Part shown: positions 1-10,933 of the stretch, in pieces
Numbering within the stretch: the first letter of the stretch is position 1
Layout of the letters: the number at the start of each line of letters is the position of its first letter
Assembly (NCBI RefSeq): GCF_030053425.1
Contig: NZ_JASGBI010000002.1
Span: forward strand, 124,001 to 188,000
Direction: 5' to 3'
Source: Lysobacter stagni
GTDB taxonomy: Bacteria; Pseudomonadota; Gammaproteobacteria; Xanthomonadales; Xanthomonadaceae
Length of the DNA stretch: 64,000 nt
Translations under genes and position numbers: made by a program
Notes under the pieces: model-generated
Database searches by the model: none
Told to the model about the DNA's origin: nothing
The model's input: the letters and a program-made list of their open reading frames with translations, nothing else

Positions 1-1637
1 CCATCGAGCATCACGCGGAAGTCATTGCGGAAGCGCATCGCATCGCCGCGCACGCTGAAATCGCCCATCGCAGCCGCAGCCGCGAGGCGCTTGATCTCGT
101 CGTTGATGGCCGACAGGCTGGTCTTGACGGCGTCCATCGTGCGCGTGAGCACGGCCTTCTCGCCGGGCAGGCGCTCCATGTCGACGGACAGGTCGCCCTC
201 GGCGTAGTGCTGCATCACGTCCACCAGCTGCATCTTCACCGCGATGTGCGAGGCGACCAGCGTGTTGGTGTCGCGCACCATCTGGCCGTACTGGCCCGGG
301 AACGCGGTGTCGTCCATGCGGTGGCTGATCTGGCCGGCGTCATGGCGTGCGGCCATCTCGCGCTGGGCGGCGATGACCGACTGCACCTGCTCGCGCATGC
401 GCGCCATCGAACGCTGCAACCCGCCCAGTTCGTCGTCGCGGGCGGGCGGCATCGCGCCGTCCATGCGGCCCTGCGCGACGTCGTCGGCAAGGCGCGATGC
501 AGCGGCCAGCGGGAAGATCACGATGCGGCGGATGCTCACCCACGACACGGCCAGGATCACCAGCAGCGTCACCAGCGAGGCGATCGCGATGAGTACGGTC
601 AGCGCGTGGGTGGAGGCGACGATCTGCGCCTGCGGTTCGGCGGCGACCACGGCCCAGTGCCAGGTGGGGAAGGTTTCGACCGCCAGCAACGTCGGTGCGG
701 GCGTGGCACCGTCCTTGCCCGTCATGCTGGCCTCCACCACGCCACCGCCCGCGGCGATGGCGGCGTCCAGCGCGCGGTAGCCGGCCGCGTCGAAGTGCGC
801 ACGTACAGGGGCGCCTTCCGCCGCGGAATGGATCGCGAAGGTTTCCTCACCCGCCTTGGTGCTGTCGATCACGAAGAACTGGCCGGCCTCGCCGATGCGC
901 ATCGACGACACCTTCTCCTTCAACGCGGTCAGTTCCTGCCCGTAGTCCTTGCCCACGAAGAGAATGCCCACCATCTGGCCCGCGTCGTCGTGCAGCGGCC
1001 GGTAATGGACCATGTAATCGCGGCCGAAGAGCTTGGTCTTGCCGGTGTAGGGCTCGTCCTTGAGCATGCGCGCGTAGGCCGGGCTGTCGTGTGCGAGCTT
1101 CGTGCCGATCACGCGCTCGCCCTTCTCGTTGCGCACGGACGTCGCCACGCGGGTGAACTCCTCGCCCTGCCGGACGAAGAGGCTGACCACGGCGCCGGTG
1201 TCCTGGGTGAAGCGATCCACGCCAGCGAATCCGGCGTCCACCTTCCTGTCCTGCAGCCACAGCGTGGGCAGGCCATCGTCCTTCGCGGGAGCCAGCCGCA
1301 CGGAACCGCTGGCGAACGCGGTCTGCAACGCACCGCCCAGCGTGCGCGTGGCTTCGGTCAGGCTGTGCTCGTAGGTGGCGACGTTGTCGCGCAGGATCTG
1401 CGCAGTCGCGCGCAGGTCGTGGCTGGCGCGCTCTTCCACTGCCTGCGCAGCGTGACGGTTCACCAGCACGGCCAGGCCGGCGAGCATCAGCACCATCGTG
1501 ACGCCCAGCGTGAAACCGATCTGGTGTCCCAGCGACGAACGCACCCAATGCAACAGGCCGGACCGCCGGTGATTCAGCGGGGAACGCGGGCTGCGATCGG
1601 CCGCATGGGCGGCGGAAGGAAGGGCGGAGAGGGACAT
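1..1637 (-). CDS. Methyl-accepting chemotaxis protein, C-terminus beyond the left edge
   Basis: Membrane receptor that would pass ligand information to the CheA/CheW array. The frame runs without a stop from ATG at 1637 to the window edge (about 545 residues). A transmembrane helix lies near residues 38-60 and a second near 347-367. Between them is a long periplasmic sensor resembling the Cache_3/Cache_2 fusion seen in xanthomonad receptors, with VSLFVRQGEEFTRVATS and the GKTKLFGRDYMVHYRPL stretch near residues 199-215. A HAMP-like linker follows. The signalling domain with the methylation sites must lie outside the window. It reads convergently away from the Sec cluster's end and seems to be its own unit. 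The ligand cannot be predicted. Confidence 0.9.
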   Translation of the reverse strand, partial: MSLSALPSAAHAADRSPRSPLNHRRSGLLHWVRSSLGHQIGFTLGVTMVLMLAGLAVLVNRHAAQAVEERASHDLRATAQILRDNVATYEHSLTEATRTLGGALQTAFASGSVRLAPAKDDGLPTLWLQDRKVDAGFAGVDRFTQDTGAVVSLFVRQGEEFTRVATSVRNEKGERVIGTKLAHDSPAYARMLKDEPYTGKTKLFGRDYMVHYRPLHDDAGQMVGILFVGKDYGQELTALKEKVSSMRIGEAGQFFVIDSTKAGEETFAIHSAAEGAPVRAHFDAAGYRALDAAIAAGGGVVEASMTGKDGATPAPTLLAVETFPTWHWAVVAAEPQAQIVASTHALTVLIAIASLVTLLVILAVSWVSIRRIVIFPLAAASRLADDVAQGRMDGAMPPARDDELGGLQRSMARMREQVQSVIAAQREMAARHDAGQISHRMDDTAFPGQYGQMVRDTNTLVASHIAVKMQLVDVMQHYAEGDLSVDMERLPGEKAVLTRTMDAVKTSLSAINDEIKRLAAAAAMGDFSVRGDAMRFRNDFRVMLD

Positions 1638-1763
1638 GGCGAGCGCCGGGTATGGGGGTCGCCCCGTTATCGGCCGACTCATTTGTGACTTGAGTCTCAC
1701 AATCCCCGATGCGGTAACTCTGCCCCGGCGCCGTGAACCTACCGGCCCCTTGCCGTCGCTTCC

Positions 1764-1798
1764 GGAAAAAAGAAAAGGCCGCGCAGTGCGCGGCCTTC
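1764..1798 (-). terminator. Intrinsic terminator of the queA-secF cluster
   Basis: On the minus strand AAGGCCGCGC (1797-1788) pairs perfectly with GCGCGGCCTT (1784-1775) across a 3-base loop, followed by TTTTCTTTTTT. It lies 26 bases past the secF stop codon, so it ends the yajC-secD-secF transcript. Confidence 0.9.
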
Positions 1799-1823
1799 TC
1801 CAGGAACCTTACGACGGTCCGGC

Positions 1824-2798
1824 TTACGGACGACGCGCCAGAGCGGCCTCGTCCTTGGCCTTCGGCAGCAGGTCCTGCTTGGTGACCTTGAACGGCCCCA
1901 GCGAAAGCATCGGCACCGCCACGAAGATCGTGGACACCACCACGACCACCGCGCCCACCATGTGGGTCAGCGCCAGGCCTTCCATCGACGAGCCGCCGTA
2001 CAGGTACAGCGCCCAGGCCGAGAGGAAGAACATCACCGCCGTGATCACCGTGCGCGAGAGCGTCTGGTTGATCGAGCGGTTCAGCACTTCCATCGAGTCC
2101 ACGCGCAGGGTGCGGAAGTTCTCGCGCACGCGGTCGAACACCACGATGATGTCGTTGATCGCGAAGCCCATCACCGACAGCAGGCCCGCCAGCACGGTCA
2201 GGTCGAACTCGCGACCCGTGCCGTAGATGTAGGCGGCCGTGACGATCAGGTCGAAGAACGCCGTGAGGCTGGCGACCAGTGCGAACTTCAGCTCGAACCG
2301 GAAGGCGATGTAGATCACGAAGCCGACCAGCATGAACAGCGTCGCGTAGATACCGTCGCGCACCAGGTCGGCGCCCACCTGCGGACCGACGAATTCGCTG
2401 CGCAGCACGCGCGCCGGGTTCTCGGCGGTGGATACCGCCTGGACCACCTGGTTGGCGATGGTCTTGTCGCCCATCGTGTTGTTGCTTTCGCCATGCGGTT
2501 GCAGGCGGATCATCAGGCCGTTACCGCCGCCGATGCCCTGCACCTGCGCGTTCTCGAAGCCGGCGGCGGCGAGCTTCTGGCGGACCTGCTCGACGTCGGC
2601 CGGCTTCTCGAACGCGGTTTCCACCAGCGTGCCGCCGGTGAATTCCAGCGCATAGGCTTCCTTGCGGAAGCCGAACGTGCCGATGACGATCAGCGAGGCG
2701 ATCACCAGCAGGACCACCACCGTCATCGCGACATAGCGCGTGCGCAGGAAGTCGATCTTGGTGTCGTTGGGGATGAGATGCAGCGGGAAAAGTTTCAT
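1824..2798 (-). CDS. secF: Protein translocase subunit SecF
   Basis: Inner-membrane partner of SecD that uses the proton gradient to pull exported proteins to the periplasmic side. The 324-residue protein has the family layout: a first transmembrane helix near 23-41, a periplasmic domain, and five further helices from about residue 150. The VGPQVG motif is at 137-142 and the signature GFAINDIIVVFDR at 211-223. The length is normal for SecF. It follows secD by 18 bases in the same direction and a strong terminator follows it. Confidence 0.97.
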   Translation of the reverse strand: MKLFPLHLIPNDTKIDFLRTRYVAMTVVVLLVIASLIVIGTFGFRKEAYALEFTGGTLVETAFEKPADVEQVRQKLAAAGFENAQVQGIGGGNGLMIRLQPHGESNNTMGDKTIANQVVQAVSTAENPARVLRSEFVGPQVGADLVRDGIYATLFMLVGFVIYIAFRFELKFALVASLTAFFDLIVTAAYIYGTGREFDLTVLAGLLSVMGFAINDIIVVFDRVRENFRTLRVDSMEVLNRSINQTLSRTVITAVMFFLSAWALYLYGGSSMEGLALTHMVGAVVVVVSTIFVAVPMLSLGPFKVTKQDLLPKAKDEAALARRP

Positions 2799-2816
2799 TG
2801 ATTCGTTCTCACCCGG

Positions 2817-4670
2817 TCAGATGGCCACGGACTTGAGCTTCTTGCGGCTGCCGTAGATCAGCTGCGCCAGGGCACGCGAAACGGTGATGGCGGTGAACAT
2901 CGAGGCGAAGATGCCGATGATCATGGTCAGCGCGAAGCCCTTCAGCGGACCCGTGCCGAACACGTACAGCGCCACGCCCACGATCAGGCCGGTCAGGTTG
3001 GCGTCGAGGATGGTGCCGCCGGCCTTCTCGTAACCGGCCGCGATGGCGGCCTTTGGCGGTACGCCATGGCGCAGTTCCTCGCGGATGCGCTCGTTGATCA
3101 GCACGTTGGCGTCCACCGACAGGCCCACGGACAACGCCAGGCCGGCGAAGCCCGGCAGAGTCATGGTGGCGCCGAACACCGACATCACCGCGACCACGAT
3201 CAGCAGGTTCATCAGCAGCGCCACCGAGGTGATCACGCCGAACATGCGGTAGTAGAGGGTGAAGAAGGCCAGCGTGAACACGAAGGCGTACAGCACGGCG
3301 GTGATGCCGCGCTTGACGTTCTCGGCGCCCAGGCTCGGGCCGATGATCTTTTCCTCGACGAAGTCCATCGGTGCGGCCAGCGAGCCGGAGCTCAGCAGCT
3401 TGGCGAGGGTCTCCGCTTCGGTCCGCTCCAGGCCCGTGGTCTGGAAGTTCTTGCCGAACACGCCCGCGATGCGGGTCGGCGACAGCGCCTCTTCCTTCAC
3501 GCGGACGCTGCGCACTTCCTGTCCGTTGACCATGGTCACGGTCGGGATGCGTTCGATGTACACCACCGACATCAGCTTGCCGACGTTCTCGCTGGTGAAG
3601 TCGAACATGCGCTGGCCGGCCAGGCTGTTGAGCGTGATGTCCACCGCCGGCAGGCCGCCCTGGTCACGACCGAGCTTGGCGCCGACCATCTGGTCGCCCG
3701 AGGCGAGCACGCGCTTGCTCAGCAGGACCGGCTGGCCGGAGTCGCGGATGGTGTACAGCTTGGCGCCCGCGGGCACCACGCCGGTGCGCTGGGCGTCCTG
3801 TGCGTCGCCATCGACGACGGCACGGAATTCGAGCGTCGCGGTGGCGCCGATCAGGCGCTTGGCCTCGGCCGTATCCTGCACGCCGGGCAACTGGACCACG
3901 ATGCGGTCCTCGCCCTGGCGCTGGATGATCGGCTCGGCCACGCCCAGCTGGTTGACGCGATTGCGCAGCGTGGTGACGTTCTGCTCGATCGCGCTGCTGG
4001 CGATCTGGCGCAGCTCCGCCTCGGGGACGGTCACCGTCACGGTGTTGCCGCTGACCTCGAAGGCCAGCGCCGGCATCAGCTTGGCCAGTTCGTTGCGGGC
4101 GAGCTCGCCGGCATTCTGGCCCGGAGCCGGACTGAGCACGGCGACGATGCTGTTGTTCGGACGACGCTCCACCGACTGGTACGCGATCTTGGCGTCGCGC
4201 AGGCTGACGCGGATGTCGTCGGCGTACGCATCCAGGCGCTTCTCCAGCGCAGCCTTCTGGTCCACCTGCATGACGAAGTGCACGCCGCCCTGCAGGTCCA
4301 GGCCCAGCACCATCGGCTGTCCGCCCAGGCGCGAGAGCCAGTTGGGCACCGTCGAGGCCAGGTTCAGCGCCACGGTGTAGTTCTCGCCCAAGACCGTGCG
4401 CAATGCGTTGCTGGCCTTGTTCTGTGCGTCCAGCGTGGCCAGGCGCACCATCATGCTTTCGCCTTCCACGGCCACGGACTTCGGCGTGACGCCAGCCTTG
4501 GTCAGCTCGTCCTTGACGCGCGCGCGCAGCGCGTCATCGAGCTGGCCGTTGCGGTTGGCCGTGATCTGGACGGCGGGGTCCTTCTGGTAGGCGTTGGGCA
4601 GTGCGTAAAGCACGCCCAGCGCCAGCACAAGCAGAATCAGAACATATTTCCAGCGAGAAAATTCAAGCAT
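2817..4670 (-). CDS. secD: Protein translocase subunit SecD
   Basis: Large subunit of the SecDF translocation motor. The 617-residue product starts at ATG 4670 (MLEFSRWKY), which fits family alignments. Upstream in-frame codons would add an arginine-rich stretch not usual in SecD. One N-terminal helix is near residues 8-25, the conserved LGLDLQGGVHF block is at 122-132, and the C-terminal half has the RND-type helices with the LSVGLSVDANVLINERIREE motif. It sits between yajC and secF, the common gammaproteobacterial order. Confidence 0.97.
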   Translation of the reverse strand: MLEFSRWKYVLILLVLALGVLYALPNAYQKDPAVQITANRNGQLDDALRARVKDELTKAGVTPKSVAVEGESMMVRLATLDAQNKASNALRTVLGENYTVALNLASTVPNWLSRLGGQPMVLGLDLQGGVHFVMQVDQKAALEKRLDAYADDIRVSLRDAKIAYQSVERRPNNSIVAVLSPAPGQNAGELARNELAKLMPALAFEVSGNTVTVTVPEAELRQIASSAIEQNVTTLRNRVNQLGVAEPIIQRQGEDRIVVQLPGVQDTAEAKRLIGATATLEFRAVVDGDAQDAQRTGVVPAGAKLYTIRDSGQPVLLSKRVLASGDQMVGAKLGRDQGGLPAVDITLNSLAGQRMFDFTSENVGKLMSVVYIERIPTVTMVNGQEVRSVRVKEEALSPTRIAGVFGKNFQTTGLERTEAETLAKLLSSGSLAAPMDFVEEKIIGPSLGAENVKRGITAVLYAFVFTLAFFTLYYRMFGVITSVALLMNLLIVVAVMSVFGATMTLPGFAGLALSVGLSVDANVLINERIREELRHGVPPKAAIAAGYEKAGGTILDANLTGLIVGVALYVFGTGPLKGFALTMIIGIFASMFTAITVSRALAQLIYGSRKKLKSVAI

Positions 4671-4725
4671 CGCGGCAACCCGCGCGCGCCGGAGGCGCAC
4701 GCTCAAAAGGAATCGGAAAAAGGAA

Positions 4726-5073
4726 TCAGGCGGACTTCAGCGTGCCCTTGGGCAGCACGTTGGCGATGGCGCCCTTCTGCACGCGGATGCGCACGTTGTC
4801 GGCGATCTCGACGGTGATGAAGTTCTCGCCGATGTCGGTGACGGTGCCGGCGATGCCGCCGTTGGTCAGCACTTCATCGCCCTTGGAGAGCTTCTCCAGC
4901 ATCCCGCGATGCTCCTTCTGGCGCTTCATCTGCGGGCGGATCATGAGGAAATACATGACGCCGATGAGCAGGATCGGGAACAGCAGCGTGCTCCAGCCAC
5001 CGGCACTGGGCGCTCCCTGGGCCTGGGCAAAGGCGGGGGAAATCACGAGGTCAAGCAGGTTCATACCGGTCAT
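4726..5073 (-). CDS. yajC: Preprotein translocase accessory subunit YajC
   Basis: Small inner-membrane protein that joins SecDF to form the SecDF-YajC complex. It has 115 residues from ATG 5073; a second ATG at 5064 (MNLLDL) is equally possible. One transmembrane helix (about residues 28-46) is followed by the typical basic segment IRPQMKRQKEH and the GDEVLTNGGIAGTV motif. It lies between tgt and secD on the same strand. Confidence 0.95.
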   Translation of the reverse strand: MTGMNLLDLVISPAFAQAQGAPSAGGWSTLLFPILLIGVMYFLMIRPQMKRQKEHRGMLEKLSKGDEVLTNGGIAGTVTDIGENFITVEIADNVRIRVQKGAIANVLPKGTLKSA

Positions 5074-5175
5074 CCTGATCGAAAATTAGCGGGGGATTAT
5101 GCCACGGGGCCGCCCGGAGCCTGTTCCGCGCCGCGCCATTTCCGCGACGCGCCCCGGCCAGACCCCTGCGCACCC

Positions 5176-7352
<2,177 letters not shown>

Positions 7353-7507
7353 GGGAAGGCCGGCAGGACAGGCCGGTCGGTCGCGGGAGGCGGTCGACCA
7401 TTGTAAGAGGTTCGGGCGGGTCGCCCGTGGCCCGGTGTTCGGCCCACCGTCATTCCCGTGCCACGCCCCTTCCCCGGCCTCCCCGCGCGGGAGAAGCACC
7501 AACGCCG

Positions 7508-7939
7508 TCAGCGTTCGAACTTCGCCGACAGGATGATGGCCGAGGTGGTCCGCTCCACGCCGTCGATCGCGCCAATGCGGTCGGTCAGCTCGTCCATCTC
7601 GCGCACCGTCGGCACCACGCCCAGTGCGACCAGGTCGAATGCGCCGCTCACTGAATGCAGGGCCCGCACCTCCGGCATGGCATGCAGCGAGGCCACGACG
7701 GACGGCATCTGCTTGGGCAGCACGGTGATCATGATGTGCGCGCGGATGTGTCCGCGCTCGGCATCGTCGTGGATGCGCACGGTATAGCCGTCGATCACGC
7801 CCATCCGTTCCAGGCGTTCGATGCGGCTGTGCACGGTCGTCCGCGACAGCTTCAGCCGGCGCGCGATGTCGGCGGTGGAGGCGCGTGCGTTCTCGCGCAG
7901 GACCGACAGGAGCTGCTGGTCGGACTCGGTGATCTTCAT
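7508..7939 (-). CDS. Lrp/AsnC family transcriptional regulator
   Basis: DNA-binding regulator of amino-acid metabolism genes. An AsnC-type helix-turn-helix fills about residues 1-55 ([29 protein letters not shown]) and a RAM ligand-binding domain follows. I chose ATG 7939 ([11 protein letters not shown]) because GGTGG precedes it. The in-frame ATG at 7951 has no ribosome site and its upstream bases are the operator palindromes. The gene is divergent from the class III aminotransferase, its probable target, and probably represses or activates both genes through the shared region. Confidence 0.92.
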   Translation of the reverse strand: MKITESDQQLLSVLRENARASTADIARRLKLSRTTVHSRIERLERMGVIDGYTVRIHDDAERGHIRAHIMITVLPKQMPSVVASLHAMPEVRALHSVSGAFDLVALGVVPTVREMDELTDRIGAIDGVERTTSAIILSAKFER

Positions 7940-7951
7940 CCTGCCCACCAT

Positions 7952-7984
7952 TTTCGTCTAAACGACGAAATTATCCATAATTTC
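7952..7984. promoter_or_regulatory. Two overlapping palindromes, probable Lrp-type operators
   Basis: TTTCGTC (7952-7958) and GACGAAA (7964-7970) form a perfect inverted repeat with a 5-base spacer. GAAATTAT (7967-7974) and ATAATTTC (7977-7984) form a second one with a 2-base spacer. Both are AT-rich islands in the divergent gap between the regulator and the aminotransferase, the usual place for autoregulated Lrp-family binding sites. A related TAATTTCGATAAT stretch lies at 8015-8027. Confidence 0.7.
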
Positions 7985-8057
7985 GTACAAACCAGCACTG
8001 TCTATCGACGATTTAATTTCGATAATAGAAGGAATAGATCCGACCCGGAGAACCCCC

Positions 8058-9554
8058 ATGGCCGTCATCGACCGTCTCGCTTCCCTGCGCGCCCATGGCG
8101 GCCGCCGCCGTACCGTGGGCCTGGACGACGCCACCATCGTCCGCTTCGCTGCGAGCCACGCCGAGCTGATCGAGGCGATCGAGGCCGCCGAGCAGGAATA
8201 CCAGCGCCTGAAGGACGAATTCGCCGAACTGCTGGACCTGGACGAAGACGCGCAGGTGCACGCCGTCCAGGCTGGCTACGTGAACTTCTACCCGGACGAC
8301 GCGGTGAACCCGTACATCGCGCTGGCCGCGCGCGGGCCGTGGGTGGTCACGCTGAAGGGCGCGGTCCTGCACGACTCCGGTGGCTACGGCATGCTCGGCT
8401 TCGGGCATGCGCCCAAGGCCGTGATCGCCGCGATGGCGCGCCCGCAGGCGATGGCCAACATCATGACGCCGTCGCTGTCGCAGCTGCGTTTCGAGCGCGC
8501 GATCCGCGCCGCCATCGGCGCTTCGCGCGGCGGCTGCCCGTACGAGAAGTTCTTCTGCCTGAACTCCGGTTCCGAATCGGTCTCGCTGGCCGCGCGCATC
8601 GCCGATGCCAACACCAAGCTGATGACCGATGCCGGCGGCCGCCATGCCGGCCGCGCGATCAAGCGCGTCGTCGTCAAGGGCAGCTTCCACGGCCGCACGG
8701 AACGCCCGGCGCTGTACTCGGATTCCTCGCGCAAGACCTACCTGCAGCACCTGGCCAGCTTCCGCGGCGAGGACTCCGTGCTCACGGTCGAGCCCTACGA
8801 CGTCGACGCGCTGAAGAACGTCTTCGCCGACGCCGACGCCAACGGCTGGTTCGTCGAAGCGATGTTCCTGGAGCCGGTGATGGGCGAAGGCGATCCGGGC
8901 CGCAGCGTGCCGCCTGCGTTCTACGCCGCCGCACGCGAACTCACCCGCGCGCACGGTTCGCTGCTGCTGGTGGATTCCATCCAGGCCGGCCTGCGCGCGC
9001 ACGGCGTGCTGTCGATCATCGACTACCCCGGCTTCGAGCAGCTCGATCCGCCGGACATGGAGACCTACTCCAAGGCGCTCAACGCCGGCCAGTACCCGCT
9101 GTCGGTGCTCGCCGTCGGCAAGCTCGCGGCGGGGCTCTACAAGAAGGGCCTGTACGGCAACACCATGACCACCAACCCGCGTGCGCTCGATGTGGCCTGC
9201 GCGGTGATGTCGCAGGTCACGCCGGCCTTGCGCGAGAACATCCGTGCACGCGGCGCGGAGTCGATCGCGAAGCTGGAGAAGCTCAAGGGCGAACTCGGCG
9301 GGCTGATCACCAAGGTGCAGGGCACCGGCTTGCTGTTCTCGTGCGAGCTCGATCCCCAGTTCAAGTGCTACGGCGCCAACTCCACCGAGGAATGGCTGCG
9401 CGAGCACGGCATCGGCGTGATCCACGGCGGTGTCAATTCGCTGCGCTTCACGCCCACCTTCACCATCACCAGCGAAGAGATCGACCTGCTGGTGGCGATG
9501 GTCGCGCGCGCATTGAAGGAAGGTCCGCGCGCGCAGCAGGCCGTCGCGGCCTGA
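8058..9554 (+). CDS. Class III pyridoxal-phosphate aminotransferase
   Basis: PLP-dependent transaminase of 498 residues. Family features are the phosphate-binding NSGSES at 169-174, GSFHGRT at 208-214, the cofactor-nitrogen aspartate D306 in VDSIQAG, and the Schiff-base lysine K339 in ETYSKALNAGQYPLS. It has a roughly 90-residue N-terminal region that shorter acetylornithine or GABA transaminases lack. A good ribosome site (CGGAGAA) precedes ATG 8058. The divergent Lrp gene suggests an amino-acid substrate such as lysine, but the sequence does not settle this. A terminator follows, so it is monocistronic. Confidence 0.92.
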   Translation: MAVIDRLASLRAHGGRRRTVGLDDATIVRFAASHAELIEAIEAAEQEYQRLKDEFAELLDLDEDAQVHAVQAGYVNFYPDDAVNPYIALAARGPWVVTLKGAVLHDSGGYGMLGFGHAPKAVIAAMARPQAMANIMTPSLSQLRFERAIRAAIGASRGGCPYEKFFCLNSGSESVSLAARIADANTKLMTDAGGRHAGRAIKRVVVKGSFHGRTERPALYSDSSRKTYLQHLASFRGEDSVLTVEPYDVDALKNVFADADANGWFVEAMFLEPVMGEGDPGRSVPPAFYAAARELTRAHGSLLLVDSIQAGLRAHGVLSIIDYPGFEQLDPPDMETYSKALNAGQYPLSVLAVGKLAAGLYKKGLYGNTMTTNPRALDVACAVMSQVTPALRENIRARGAESIAKLEKLKGELGGLITKVQGTGLLFSCELDPQFKCYGANSTEEWLREHGIGVIHGGVNSLRFTPTFTITSEEIDLLVAMVARALKEGPRAQQAVAA

Positions 9555-9572
9555 CGTTTCCGGGTTGTAGCG

Positions 9573-9606
9573 GCGGCGGGTGCGTTCGTCCCCCGGCACC
9601 CGCCGC
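9573..9606 (+). terminator. Hairpin terminator after the aminotransferase
   Basis: GCGGCGGGTGC (9573-9583) pairs perfectly with GCACCCGCCGC (9596-9606) across a 12-base loop. A pyrimidine-rich stretch ending in CTCTTT follows. Confidence 0.7.
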
Positions 9607-9659
9607 CCTCCCCTCTTTCGATTCCTGCGTGACCGCGCGCGCACAGGCGCGCGCGTATC

Positions 9660-10784
9660 TCACGGCGCTATGCACTCCGGCAGCGACAGCGCCGCCGCGA
9701 TGTCGCGCCAGTCGAACGCCGCCACGGCCTGGTCGTCGTCCACGGCGTAGAACACGCCCTGCGGGAAGCGTGCATCGGCACTCTGGTCCAACCACACACC
9801 ATCGGTGTTGGCGGTCTTGCGCCCGGCGAACGCGCCCAGGTGCTTCAGCGTGACGCGGTCGAACACGTGGAACAGGCTGCGATCCTTGAACTGGTCGGTG
9901 GCGATCCAGAAACCGGTGCCTCCCGCGCAGCGCATCAGCGCCATGCCTTCGGCCTGCGCCTTGAACAGGTCCGCGCCGATGTCGCGACCGCGGTAGCGTC
10001 CGTCCAGTCCGTAATCGCGCAGGCGCGTGCCGGTGGCGACGTCCTCTTCGGCCAGCAGCAGGCGGTCGTGTTCGATGTCGCCGAACACCGATTCAGCAAT
10101 GCGGATGGCGCCGTCCGCCGTGGTCTCGCCGAACGTGCCCATCAGCCGCGCGTGCCAGCCGTCCGGCACGCGCCGCAACTGGTAACGCTTGAAGCGCTTG
10201 TCCAGTTCGGCCAGCGGTGGCGGCACGTCCTCGTTCTGCGGCGACATGTAGTTGTCGCTGACGATGACCTCGATGCTGTCCTTCTGCGCGCGCACCCAAA
10301 GGCCGTACGGCTGCTTCAGGTCCTCGCTGCCGAAGGCGAGCAGCGGTTTGAAGTCCGGCAGCTGGAACATCTGCACGCGGTGGTTGTCGCGCTCCACCAC
10401 CAGCACGTAATCGTCGATCACCGCGATGCCGTTTGGCCGCTGCAACTGCCCCAGCGCCGTGCCTGGCCCACCGACCGTGCGCAGCGTCGCACCGCTGACG
10501 CCGTCGTAGACGACGAGCCGGTCGCTGGCCTTTCCGGTGGCGATCAGCCAGCGCTTGCCATCGTGCGTGCGCCAGCTCGCCGGCGAATCGATGTTCTCCG
10601 CAGGCGTGGCGGCGGTGAGGAAGGCCTCGGTGACGACGCGGTGGGCGATACCCGCCTGGCTGAGCAACGGCTCCACCTCCATCGCCTCGTCCGGTTCGCG
10701 GTCCCGCTGCGAAGCGGTTGGCGCGGTGGTGGTGCAGGCAACAAGGCAGGACACAAAGGCGAGCGTGGCCAGTCGCAGCGACAT
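9660..10784 (-). CDS. Beta-propeller phytase (3-phytase) lipoprotein
   Basis: Predicted to release phosphate from inositol hexakisphosphate in a calcium-dependent reaction at the outer membrane. The 374-residue protein starts at ATG 10784 and has a lipoprotein signal with cysteine 17 in CLVAC. The body has repeated beta-propeller blades: SPASWRTHDGKRWLIATGK, DRLVVYD, PNGIAVIDDYVLVVERDNHRVQ, a LLLAEEDVATGTRLRDYGLDGRY blade and a final FPQGVFYAVDD. These match the beta-propeller phytase pattern, although the canonical opening DDPAIW is changed to DSPASW. It is divergent from a TonB-dependent receptor, a pairing known in xanthomonads and caulobacters, which supports a role in scavenging phosphorylated inositols. 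Confidence 0.82.
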   Translation of the reverse strand: MSLRLATLAFVSCLVACTTTAPTASQRDREPDEAMEVEPLLSQAGIAHRVVTEAFLTAATPAENIDSPASWRTHDGKRWLIATGKASDRLVVYDGVSGATLRTVGGPGTALGQLQRPNGIAVIDDYVLVVERDNHRVQMFQLPDFKPLLAFGSEDLKQPYGLWVRAQKDSIEVIVSDNYMSPQNEDVPPPLAELDKRFKRYQLRRVPDGWHARLMGTFGETTADGAIRIAESVFGDIEHDRLLLAEEDVATGTRLRDYGLDGRYRGRDIGADLFKAQAEGMALMRCAGGTGFWIATDQFKDRSLFHVFDRVTLKHLGAFAGRKTANTDGVWLDQSADARFPQGVFYAVDDDQAVAAFDWRDIAAALSLPECIAP

Positions 10785-10933
10785 GATTTCCCCTGGGACT
10801 TCGTAAGCAAAGCGCGAGTTTCTACGCATCGATTGTGACGCGGCTGTGTCAGGTAACTGGCGCGTCGTTGTCATCCTTCCGCCATGCGACGTGCGTACAA
10901 CACGCCGCTTGTCTTGCATGTGGATGCAACTCG

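Noticed and set aside
207..1688. Long plus-strand open frame of 493 residues
   Set aside because: It is antisense to the chemotaxis receptor, with His/Arg-rich composition caused by high GC. The receptor frame has recognisable domains.
3066..4817. Plus-strand open frame of 583 residues opposite secD
   Set aside because: SecD on the minus strand is unmistakable. The antisense frame has only repeated His, Gln and Arg.
8013..9644. Minus-strand open frame of 543 residues over the aminotransferase
   Set aside because: Antisense shadow with no motif. The aminotransferase has its PLP lysine and all other motifs.
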